Positions 33,511 to 43,412 of a stretch of 64,000 nucleotides of DNA are shown one piece after another. The position numbers and the translations under genes were made by a program. Origin of the DNA: Humulus lupulus (Eukaryota; Streptophyta; Magnoliopsida; Rosales; Cannabaceae); the NCBI RefSeq assembly GCF_963169125.1, contig NC_084793.1, positions 37,350,578-37,414,577 of the forward strand, given 5' to 3'. A model generated the notes under the pieces. The model had not been told where the DNA came from and searched no databases. It was given only the letters and a program-made list of their open reading frames with translations. How positions within the stretch are numbered: the stretch's first letter is position 1; each line of letters begins with the position of its first letter.

Positions 33511-33626
33511 ACAGCAAAGGAAATTTTTGAGTTGGCTCTAGAGGCAGACAACTCAAACACCCATGCCAGATATTGGTTGTCCAGATTGCATATGAAATAT
33601 CATGTTCTTGGAGCATGTAAAGCAGT
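33511..33626 (+). pseudogene. Captured exon of a TPR/SEL1-like protein
   Basis: After TATCAG|, the exon encodes [37 protein letters not shown], then a GTAAGG donor. The helical-repeat pattern (A..LF.LALEAD...A.YWL..LH) is that of a TPR/SEL1-type repeat. The parent gene is not identified with certainty. Flanked by canonical splice motifs on both sides. Confidence 0.55.
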
Positions 33627-34054
33627 GTAAGGAGAATTTAATAATTGGCCTTTTTGTTTATCGGCTTACCTTTTCTGATTTTGGTGATTATCTGTACTCA
33701 ATTTAAGAGATATCATCACTGTTTTAATGTTTCAAAATTCAACTTTGGAGAAGAAAAATATATGGATTCTCTATCAATAAGAGGGGTAAAAAGATGATAG
33801 TCTAGTTTTGGGTATGTAAGGATCTGGCCATGTTAATTTCTTGACTAGAGATGTTAAAGTTGTTTAAGATAAAAATCAATATTTTGGTGAAGTAGCCCTC
33901 TTTATGTTATTAAAAAAAGGAAAATTTTGGAAATAGTTACATAAATGGTTTCTTTTTCTCTAGAATGTAAAATGATCAAGAAAGAAATTTTCAAAATTTC
34001 AAGTTGATATGGCCCCCAATTTATTACTCTCTCTCTCTTAATTGACGAGTCAGG

Positions 34055-34231
34055 TACACCTGATGGAGAAGGAAGATGCGAAGAGGTCCGAGAGGGAGAG
34101 GAAGGAGTTCGAGGAGAGGGAGAAGGCCTGGCTTGAGGCCATGGAGATGAAAAGGAAGAAGATGGAAGAAGAAGAAGAATATGAGGAACAACGAAAGAAG
34201 GCACTGGACGAAGAGTCTCGAAAATAGCAGG
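34055..34231 (+). pseudogene. Captured Glu/Lys/Arg-rich coiled-coil exon
   Basis: After GAGTCAG|, the exon encodes a highly charged helix (RSERERKEFEEREKAWLEAM, then KRKKMEEEEEYEEQRKKAL). A TAG lies just before the CAG|GTACTT donor. It is a typical single-helix or splicing-factor-like segment, but I cannot name the parent gene. The TAG probably replaces a CAG codon. Confidence 0.5.
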
Positions 34232-34469
34232 TACTTTCTTCTTTTCTTTACTTTCTCGGAGTATTTTGGTTTTAACGGCTGTTTGGTTGCTGGAAAAGAA
34301 TGAAAAACTTACCAAATTAATATAATATACCTAAAGGTTTGAGATATTGATATGGAAAGAAGATAAGAAAGCCGAAATAGTTAACTGTGTGCGGGTGTAG
34401 CCAGCTAGCCATGGTTAAATTAAACAATAGCAATGTTTAACCATGATTATTGATGCTCTCTAGTTGCAG

Positions 34470-34560
34470 CCTATAAATACCACTTGACTCTCCCTACTGG
34501 AGCCTGAGTAGTGATTTGAAGAATCTGGGATCTCCTCTCTCTCTTTCAGGTTCGCTTGAT
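34470..34560 (+). promoter_or_regulatory. Possible captured promoter and 5' leader
   Basis: CCTATAAATACC at about 34470 looks like a plant TATA box, followed about 30-80 bases later by a CT-rich leader (CTCCTCTCTCTCTTTCAGG) and a 5' splice-like GG|GTT context. Another leader-like segment with TCTCTCTC and CCGCCTCTAGTCCTCCG lies at 35330-35455. Either could come from a captured gene start. Weak evidence. Confidence 0.3.
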
Positions 34561-35053
34561 TCATTGTCCCAGTACTTTTTTTTCAGTGTTAATTTTCGAT
34601 CACTAGAACGTTCAATGCATATTCAGATATTCATTCATAGTTTTTGTTTTATTTTATTTAAATTTTATTAATTCTTGTTTGGATGATGAGAAAATGGATG
34701 GGTTTATGGGGAAAAAAGAAAACTTGAACTGTGTTTGGGAAGAAAAGAAAATCAATGGACAAGGTGTCTTGGTTTTCTTCCGTGCGGAAAAATAACATTC
34801 AATATTTTTTTTCTGGAGTTTAAGAACGAATTATGTTGTTATTGTTGGGATCAATGTTGAATTAACCAACGGATTTTAATTATGGTCACCAGAATGAATT
34901 TAACTAGATTTAATGAATTTGAGTTTTAATCATATTAAGAAGATTTGTTAACCATCTGATTTTGGCAATAATTAAATGAATTTCTTGAATCTTTTCTCTG
35001 TGATGCTCAATTCTTGTTGTAAGGAAGCTTACTTTTCTTGTACATTTTTCTAG

Positions 35054-35196
35054 AGATTTCTCAACACCATGAGAGCAGTCCAAGGTGCTTTGATAGTAGC
35101 ATCAAGCATACATATTATCCTTGGATACAGTCAAATTTGGGTCATCTGTTCCTGGTTAGATTTATCTATCTTGGAATTAGAGGTAGTTGATATCGA
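35054..35196 (+). pseudogene. Captured exon of a nucleobase-ascorbate transporter (NAT)
   Basis: After TTTCTAG|, the frame reads RFLNTMRAVQGALIVASSIH and IILGYSQIWVICS. This is the well-conserved NAT/xanthine-uracil permease segment FL.TMRAIQGALI(V/I)ASS(I/L)QI(I/V)LGYSQ(L/V)W. The following residues no longer match the family (RFFSPLG-type sequence is lost), and a GTAATT donor ends the exon. NAT proteins are 12-helix plasma-membrane carriers; only about one transmembrane segment is present here. Confidence 0.75.
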
Positions 35197-35982
35197 GGTA
35201 ATTATGTCTGTTCTTTCACCTTCTCTCCTATTTTGTGGTGTTTTTCTCAGTTCCCACTCAGCTACCTCTCTCTCTCATGCTTATATATATATGCAACTAA
35301 TTTTATTTTTATTCTACATTCTGTAAAAAAAAACTCTCTTTCTCCCTCACCGATTCTCTCTCTCTCACTCTCAGATCGACCCACTACTCCGCCTCTAGTC
35401 CTCCGTCGTTACTAGCTTCGTTGCTCTGCCGAAATCCTAAACAAAGCGTACGATTAAGGTTATATATATATATATTAGTTTTTTTAAAGTTTATATATAA
35501 ATATATACATGTTTTCATTTAAGTTTTATTATGTTGTTTAATTTCATTTAAGCAATTATTTTCATATACGTATCCATTTTTTTTTAGTTTATATATATGT
35601 ATTTGTTTTAAGTAACTAAATTTCTTTGATATATATCTCTCTCTCTCCCTCTCAAACTTCAACCCTCTATATTTATAGCAAAAAACCCCACTATTTTGCT
35701 TAAATTAAGAAATCTGAATACACATATGTATAATATACTTGTTTATAGTTTATATTATATACATGAAACATGGACAATTTAAAGATGTGTATATATGTAG
35801 AGAGAAATAGAGATAGAGAGAGAGTGCATGTGTTTGGGTGATATAGTAGGCAGAACTAGCTAGATAGGACCCATGACAAAGATTCTCTGTTAGTGTGTGA
35901 ATGGATATAAGGTTGTGGACAAGTACATACCTATATATATATATATATATGTTGAAAATAAATTAAAAAGGGTCGCATGTAT

Positions 35983-37585
35983 GTGTTGATTATAAATCTA
36001 ACAGATGTCAAAGTTCTGTCTCAATGGGGAATTCTTTTCTTGGTAAGCCTTTTAACCTGCATTATTTTACTATGAAATTTTGTTTCATGTAAAAGAATTG
36101 TTACTAGAATTTTCTCTTCCTCTTCCTATCCTTTAAGAATCATCTTGTCAATGCCCTTAATATTCTCACAAATCCTTAACTCATTCAAAAGGTGTGTACT
36201 ATGAAATTACTCCTTCAATTTCAGAGTTGGTCTCATTTTGATTTTGAACAATGCCGGAATTCAATATTATAAATATGAAGATAGATTATTTAAATGAATT
36301 GTGGTGTTAGAAGATAATGCTAAGGAATACTGTTTCTAGAAACAACTCTTGCATATTTTATTTTCTTTCCTTCATTATATATTTGATGCAACCCACATTG
36401 TAAAATGATTATTTTGTTTGTACTTTCTCAGTTCAATTATATCAAAATTTTCAAAGGTCATATGGAGACTAGTTAAGAGAAATGGGATGAAGTATAAAAG
36501 TTAAGGGTCGATGCTTGTAATTAACAAAGAATTATATCCTAGGATCATTTGTTTAGCATAGTTTGACTAGAGACCATGTTAACTATTTATTGCAATATAT
36601 TCTGTAAATCACACCTTATTTACTTTGAACTCAATCTATTTATTTATTTTTTTCGTTTAAGCTATTTGAAATGGGTTTGGAGCTTTCATTTTCACGTCTA
36701 AAATCTCTTGCAAATTTTGCCTTTGGTTTGGGATTGACTCAGGTATAATGCTGAAACCTGAAAACAACAGTATAATAGCTTGTGATTCTTGCTATTCAAA
36801 TGGTTCTTTAGAGGGAATACAAATTGGATGGTTCCTATTCCAAGGGGGAAAACAATGATTCATTTGTTTTTAAGTGTTAAGTGCAGTACCAATCTTTCAA
36901 AATCCTGATATTTCTATGCAATTTATGGTATTGAACTTGGTTTGGTCACATTTTTAGTCTTACTGGACCATTTTCTCTAGTTAAGACATGATATGGACTA
37001 GTCCTTTATGAATGCTGAATGGACATTTGACCATATGGTCCCCATTCTTGTTTCATTCTTGAAGGTCATCTTCTCTACACTTGCTTTCATGGCGTTTGAA
37101 CTTCCTCCTAACAATGCTATTGGAACAAGAATTATGGAGTTCCTTTTCCACTCAAGGTCTGATTTGGTGAGAATTTTATTCTGTATGCAACTTTAATCTT
37201 TGTCGCAAGTGATCAACATTGCTTTCAATTTTGAATTGCTTTTCTATAGTCCTTTTAATTCTTTAGTTTATTGCATGAATTTCTAATGTCTGATTTGTTC
37301 ATTGGATTATTTTACTCAATCACCTAAGTAGAATGCATTAAACATTCATTAATCTTGTTTAATTTTTCTCATCTTCTTCAATAGACAGGGAATAGTGTTT
37401 TTTTTTTTCACTTAATTGAAAATTTTCATTCTCCCTAAGGTAACATGTAAACTACCCTTTTTTTTCCAAATTTTCTATGGAACTCTGACTAGAATGTACC
37501 CATGGTAGGTCAATATAAGAAGTGTTGATGAGGTTATTGTGATTGGTACTGGTCTTTCTCTTCTTCATCAGCTTTTGTTCTGCAG
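35983..37585 (+). pseudogene. KEA3: Captured KEA3 fragment, four exons with a frameshift
   Basis: Four consecutive exons with splice sites of plant KEA3, the thylakoid K+/H+ antiporter. Exon a, ending at 36042, reads TDVKVLSQWGILFL|GTAAGC. Exon b (36662-36742) reads LFEMGLELSFSRLKSLANFA and FGLGLTQ. Exon c (37065-37166) reads IFSTLAFMAFELPPNNAIGT and EFLFHSRSDL. Exon d (37509-37585) begins VNIRSVDEVIVIGTGLSL. Exon d is 77 bp where 78 is expected; a one-base loss after GLSL shifts the frame, so SSSAFVLQ of the family is not read. The order and phase match the gene, so genomic DNA was captured, not cDNA. It covers only part of the antiporter membrane domain and cannot function. Confidence 0.87.
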
Positions 37586-38209
37586 GTAATTTTATTTTAG
37601 AAGTGTAGAAAATGTATTTTGATAAAATAACAGGTTTTTTTTCTTTTCAAGTATTGACATGTTTGACATAATAATGCAAGTAGAAGTTACTAGCATGTCC
37701 ACTTTATAGGCTTTGTCTTTCTATCGATTGTGGCATATTAGGCTATTAATGTATATTTATAGGATTGCACCTTTCCTATGTATGCATCCAGTGTGCATGG
37801 GATTACATTCTTTTAGTTAAATTTTCTTCTTATTTCTTAGTTTTTTTATACAATTTTGGTTGTATTACTAAAAGGGGATTTATTGAGAAAACAATATTCC
37901 CATGTCAGAGAGTTGAGGGCAGAGGTGGGGCAAGTAGAACAAGTCAATATTTACAGTAAGTTAAAGTCACTAATTCTTATTGCAGAGCTAAAACAATGAC
38001 ATTATTTTGGATCTTTATAGTCTGTTTAATAAAGTATGTAATTGTCTGTTCAGTGATCCTCCCCCCTCAAAAAAAAAAAAAATAGAACTCTGAATGAATA
38101 AAGTCTGTCTAGTTAACTTATTTGGTTTAAGTGTGAAAGTGTATCTGTTAGTATTATTTTTTTTTATTTTTATCAAAGCTTTATTTGTGCTATTTATTTT
38201 CTCTTACAG

Positions 38210-38296
38210 CTTGGTGGAGGTTATCTATTTGGGTTGCCTTTGGGGTTCGTTGCTGATTCTATTGGTGCTACAACTGCATTTATTCTTGGTAGAACA
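38210..38296 (+). pseudogene. Captured exon of a TVP38/VTT-domain membrane protein
   Basis: Between TCTTACAG| and |GTGAGT, the frame reads LGGGYLFGLPLGFVADSIGA and TTAFILGRT. This is the signature of the VTT (SNARE-associated, TVP38/DedA) domain, where LGGGYLFGLPVGF(V/I)ADSIGA is followed by a re-entrant loop ending FLLGRT. Compared with the family, a few residues seem to be missing after SIGAT. Only one exon is present, so it is a fragment. Confidence 0.75.
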
Positions 38297-39479
38297 GTGA
38301 GTATTGTAGACCATAGTTTTCTTTAAGGACAATTAATTTTTTACTTTTCTTTAACTAAATATTCGGTGGCCAATTGGAACTCTTGTTCCTTTTATATTAA
38401 GCCATATAATATTGTTTTTGTATTGACTTCTGTAATTTATATTTGCTTTCTCACTTCACCATTCTATATCTTTTGCTGATTTACTTCAATTATTTATCTT
38501 TTTTTGTTTTTTCTACTCCACATTTGGCCTAATGTTTCTATTATATTTTTATTCTTATATATTGCCAAGGGAGCCTAGATTTAAGATGCTTGCAAGTTGA
38601 AAGTTCTTGTCATATATTAGACCATATTTTTCCTCATTTATTGTGTTTAGTTTTAATATTTGATTATAGATTCTTGCCTTATATTGAGCTCTAATTTCAG
38701 AAAATAAGAGAACTTCACTGGCTCTATAGCAGGATTTTACATGACCTTTCTACATCTTCTTTGCCATGCCACTTAGTCTCAAATTTGGGTTTGTTGAATT
38801 GGTTGTATTGTCTTTTATAGGGTTATGTATATTCTTCCCCATGCCATATATGATATCATGGTTTGTTTGGATTGAGTCATGTTTCTTTCTTGTTCATTTT
38901 ATTTGGTTGTTAGTTGTATTATTGTTTTGCATTAGTGACCTAGATTCACATTTCTTTCAAAAATAGCTTTGAAAATATATGTTATATCAACTCCAAAAAT
39001 TAATGGGTTATATTTATATATATTTTCTTGTTTATCTATTTATCTTTGACATATATTAAATAACATATAACAATTGCTCATGGTTGCCACAACTACTATG
39101 TTGCATTGTACTTTAACTTTCTGTTATGTAGCTAACCCTTGATTTCTCCTTTTATGTTTGAGTCAATTTATCTGTAAGTTTTGTTTTGTTTGACTGCTTA
39201 AACTGGTTTTATTATATAAAACTAAGCTTTGCTTAACCTATGCATAATAACTGTTTGATGGAATGCTTTAGTGAGACATATGAGTAAATTGAGTTATTAT
39301 TATAGCTTTTTTTTAATCAACTTTTTTTATGGGGTGTGTATAGATGATCAAGATGATGTATGATCCCTTCTGGCCACTCTAATCATGTACCTCTGCCTCT
39401 ATGCATTACTGTTAGTTTGTTGTTCACTTTACTTGGTTGTTTATGTGATACTCATGGTATTTGACAGCAAAAGCAAAAG

Positions 39480-39590
39480 TAATATTATCACCCCAAGATA
39501 AGAAAATACTAGCAAAAGCAAAACTCAGTAGTGTTACATAGAAAGTTTAGAAATATTATCACCCCAAGATAAGAAAATACCAGGGAAAGA
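39480..39590 (+). repeat. Short direct repeat inside the CACTA element
   Basis: ATATTATCACCCCAAGATAA followed by GAAAATAC occurs at about 39483 and again at 39555, 72 bp apart. No other role is seen. Confidence 0.7.
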
Positions 39591-40876
39591 GATTTTAAAA
39601 AGAGAAAAGCCCCTCCATTAAACTTCCCATAACCTAACTCTAAGCACATTTCCCACTTCCAACTTAGAAAGAAAGAGAAACTTTGGGAGAATAAGAGGAA
39701 TAGCATGGGCTTCATAAAGGACCTCTAACAGCCATATTCACATTCTACTTGTTAATTTGGATGCCATACTTGATGCCCTGTTGGTTACCTGTCACAGAGA
39801 GAATTTTGCCAAAGCTATTTACACATCAATGCTATGTTTGTATTGAACTTTACAGAAAGGAATTAACCTTGCTAGGTCTTTAGAGAATAAATAAATGGGG
39901 ATAGAAGTTATACAGACTGTATGCATTGTTTCTTCATATTGGTTCTTCTTATGGAATATAGGGTGATAAGATCAATTTGTTTGTGATTATTTGTCTGATA
40001 TTTTTTTATTCAAGTTATAAGTTAACTAATACTGTAGCATCTTAGTTTATGCTTCATGAGTTTTTCTCTGTTGATGGTGGAAGTTTGTTATGGTTTCTGT
40101 TATGGGCTCGGAAAGTTCTCCATAAATTCCACTTACTGATTACAGTAAATTAGTTCTCTGTAGGTTTTTGTTCTGGTTTTGTGTTGTTATACTAATAAAA
40201 TTAAGTTGCTGTTAGTGGGTTAATGATTTTTTTTTTCAGTGTTTCCTTATCCCATTTCATCATCTTTAATCTATAGTGGGTCCATTCAGGTGGAAATTAT
40301 ATTAAATGGTTAATTGGCCATGTTAAAGCTCTGTTACATTATTGTGATGAAGCTTTTGATGAATTATATTATTTTTATGTCTGGCCACCTGACTTCAGAA
40401 AGTTTCTCTCACATTTCACTGAATTTTACTTCTACAAGAGCTGTTGCTGTTCTTTTACTTTTAGCTGTTGCTCTTCTTTGTGTATACGAACTTTGTGCTG
40501 TGTATGTTACAGTTGGTTCAGCAATTGCCTTAGCAATTAACCTGCTCTTTATATGTAGAATGGTGTTTAATGGTACATGCAGTTCTCTTGTCTGGAGTTT
40601 TGTTTCTATGTTTTCTGCTTTTGCAGTAGCAATTGAATCTTGTTGTGCTACACTTTTTATGTGTTGATAATTGAGTAACACTTTTATTTTTTGAACAGGT
40701 CAGTACGTCAGAGCTGTCTTTCTACATTTATCCTTCATACTTCCTAGAAATTTCATGATCTTCCTATGCATGCAGGTTCTGAGTTTTTCTCTGTTTGTGG
40801 CTTCCTAGGATTGGATCTTTAAATTAATGCATGCAGGTTCTGAGTTTTTCTCTGTATTTCTTGTTTAATTTTAGAG

Positions 40877-41181
40877 GGAAGAAGCAGTATGAACCACCTA
40901 GGTACATGACAATAAATACTGCCATTGAGTAGCTCCTGGAAGTTGTGCAAGCAAAAGTAGAATCTGGTAATGATAACTACTACTATTACTCTATAACTCA
41001 CTCATGTCTTAACTTTGAATTTCAAAGAACTAAATCAGACTTAGTTTATCAATTAAACATTGAATGTTGTTGTATTATGTTGCATTGCAGTTTGCAATGA
41101 AGACACAGAGTGTGTTGGTTTTGCTAGAATTGGAAGTGAAGATCAGATCATTGTGGCTGGTACAATGAAGCAACTTCAATT
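40877..41181 (+). pseudogene. DPH5: Captured DPH5 fragment, two exons with a nonsense codon
   Basis: Exon 1 (to 40966, AATCTG|GTAATG) reads KKQYEPPRYMTINTAIE, then TAG at 40930-40932, then LLEVVQAKVES. Exon 2 (from 41091 after ATTGCAG|) reads CNEDTECVGFARIGSEDQ and IIVAGTMKQL. Both match the C-terminal half of DPH5 (diphthine methyl ester synthase), the S-adenosylmethionine-dependent methyltransferase that builds diphthamide on elongation factor 2. The TAG stands where the family has Gln (CAG), a single C-to-T change. The end of the protein is missing. Splice sites and phase are kept. Confidence 0.85.
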
Positions 41182-41579
41182 GCATGTTTTTTTCCTATCA
41201 AATAGTACTGTAGGAGTGTGCAACTACTCAAATTTTGACGTGTTATTATGTAAAAAATTAAACTCTTCAATATTTTGTGCTGAAAGTAGTAACTTTTCAA
41301 TATGTTGAATATTTAAGACTACTTGAATACTTAAAGAACAATTTGTTGTTGATGATAGTGTTGAATGTTTTAAACTAATTTGTGGATTGTTAATACAATG
41401 TTGAAGGCTTTTTACTTTTTGTTATTTGAAAATCAAATTCATTTGATGATGCTAGTATATATTAGAAAGCTAATTTTAATTATATAAATAAAAAATAAAA
41501 ATATAATAGAATAAATTAGTATTATATAAATGAATATATAATGAGAATTTAAACTTATCTAAATCATAAAATAATACAA

Positions 41580-41935
41580 AAAATGTGTTATAATATCTAT
41601 TACAATAACACTTTTTATAAGTAAAGAATTATGTTATGCAAACTTCATTATACAACACAAAAAAATGTGTTAGACTAAAGTGTAGTATAACACAAATTTA
41701 TAAGTGTTGAAATGTGTTATATAATCGACTATAAATAATATAATTAAACACTTATCTATTTATTAAAATAACAAAGAAAGTGTGTTATCGTTGACAGTAT
41801 AATAACACATCTGTATAACAATGATAAAGTGTTATGTAAAGTACCCTGACCTACGATAACATAGTCGGTCTTAACACATCAAAAAGTGTTATGGTATGTT
41901 TTGATAACACATTTTTGGTGTTATTAAAAGCATTT
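41580..41935. repeat. Right subterminal repeat region of the CACTA element
   Basis: GTGTTAT or its complement ATAACAC, with close variants (GTGTTA, TAACACA), occurs about a dozen times in 350 bp in both orientations. Examples are near 41585, 41606, 41690, 41716, 41780, 41810, 41837, 41875, 41887 and 41907. Clusters of short subterminal repeats are the transposase-binding sites in CACTA elements. Confidence 0.8.
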
Positions 41936-41950
41936 TTTCTTGTAGTGAGA

Positions 41951-42415
41951 GTTTGTGTTCGTTTTTGTAGTTATGGGCTGAGAGGTCATATTTAATGCTG
42001 ACCTCGCCTCTTCTACATTAACAAACCTCTGAGCTCGTCGATTGAACTCGGTTAAGGACCTTACGGGCTTCCTCTGCATATCCTCCCAGAGAAGACTTCC
42101 AGGCATTACTCCGGCACGAACAACCATTAAATGGCCACTGTCGTCCACGCCACGAGCTCGGGCGACTTCCAAATTAAACCTTGTGAGGTAGCTTTTCAAT
42201 GTTTCATTCGGCTGTTGTCGGACATTGGTCAAGGCAGACGCCTTGGGCCTAATTCCGACCATGGCTTTGAATTGCTTCTTGAAATCTCTAGATAATTGAT
42301 CCCAAGAAGCAATCGAATGCCTTTTATACTTTTCAAACCAGTTTTTTGCTGGCCCCGTGAGCGAGGCTGGAAACAACATGCATCTGAGCTTGTAGCCCAC
42401 ATTACTGGCTTGCAT
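41951..42415 (-). pseudogene. Tat gag capsid domain
   Basis: Minus-strand open frame with the retrotransposon gag motif: MQASNVGYKLRCMLFPASLT, GPAKNWFEKY, SIASWDQLSRDFKKQFKAMV and NETLKSYLTRFNLEVARA. It is cut at 41947 by the CACTA element after the sequence reading TEFNRRAQRFVNVEEAR, and continues at 32308. Confidence 0.9.
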
Positions 42416-43412
42416 GATTGTGTTGAACGTACTTAAATGACTGTATGGATCTGAATTCCCATAAAATGGTGGGACATGAGGAATTCAGAATCCCTGAGAA
42501 AACGGGGTGCTGGAAATATGAGGGGCAAAGGGTTAGAGTTCTTCGTCGAATTCTTCGTTCCGATCTCATTCATTTTGTAAGAGCCTGAATGCTCTTTCCA
42601 GTTGTTCAATCCTTTCTTGGACTGAATCCACGGGGAGTCTAACTTGAAGCAGTGGGAACTGGTTATCGTTGATCACAACCCCAGTTTCGCGCCTTGGTAC
42701 GGGGTTCTTGCGTCCATTAAGATGATCCCTCAGAACTGGATTTGACGGATTATCATTCTCCGATTATGGTTCAGGTGTTCTCGTAAATCTGGGTGATCCC
42801 TTCGATTCCCAGTATTTCTATGTCCCTGGTCATACATACTGACCGATTTAGTGTCTCCCGAGCCTTCACTGACATGGCTCATTGTGCGGTTGTTTCGAGA
42901 TGGGTTCCTTGTTGGTTGCCTCGTCTTAATAGTATGAGACCGAGACATTTGGCTTCTTGTGGGTTGGGTACCTCTAGCAGTCTCCCCATTTCCACGCCTT
43001 TGCCCAGCTCGCCTTTCCCTATCACCCTGAGTCGGTTGTGTGTTTCTCCGAGTTGGTGAGGGATACATTATTGGCGATGGTGGGTGCCTTATGGGTGATG
43101 GTGGATGCCATCCATTACGGGGCCTAGAAGGCCCCGAGTTTGCTCGAACTGGTTCTGGAATGTTCTGCGTGTTACCAGGATTTTGGGTCCGAGCCTCCGT
43201 GGGGGCTTGGTTATTCCCCACCCCGGCCGGTACCTCTGCAGTTGGGTTGGCAGGAGCTCCAGCCCGGTTACTTCTCCGGGGCCTTGACGGAGCAGGCTGT
43301 TTTGCTGGCGGCGGAGGTTGCTCCGTTCTTTGAGTGGCAGCGTTTTTGCGCAGTCGCCCTCGAGGCCTACATGGTGGAACATGAACATCCCGTGGAGGCA
43401 GAGCTTGGGCCT
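42416..43412 (-). pseudogene. Tat gag N-terminal linker, with frame breaks
   Basis: From the solo LTR junction the minus strand reads a basic, Pro/Arg-rich sequence (RPRGRLRKNAATQRTEQPPP, later HPPSPIRHPPSPIMYPSP and RMIIRQIQF), then a stop at about 42730. The segment down to 42416 can be followed only by changing frames. This low-complexity, positively charged region is typical of Tat Gag before the capsid domain. Confidence 0.75.

Larger units (their letters stand above)
32312..41947. mobile_element. CACTA (En/Spm) transposon carrying host gene fragments
   Basis: Termini are CACTACACCAAA on the left and, complemented, CACTACAAGAAA on the right. The 3-bp target duplication AGA flanks both sides (32309-32311 and 41948-41950). 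Both the CACTA ends and the 3-bp TSD are diagnostic. Subterminal GTGTTAT/ATAACAC repeats are dense at the right end and present at the left. The 9636-bp interior has no recognisable transposase. Instead it contains exons from at least six unrelated plant genes, all on the plus strand and separated by intron-like AT-rich DNA. It is therefore a non-autonomous gene-capturing ('Pack-CACTA') element. It sits in the Tat gag gene. Confidence 0.93.

Noticed and set aside
40314..40667. 117-codon open frame with hydrophobic composition inside the CACTA element
   Set aside because: No family resemblance; probably intronic DNA.
32312..41947. Normal multi-exon host gene spanning the CACTA interior
   Set aside because: Exons belong to unrelated families, several have stops or frameshifts, and the whole is bounded by transposon ends with a TSD inside a retroelement gene.
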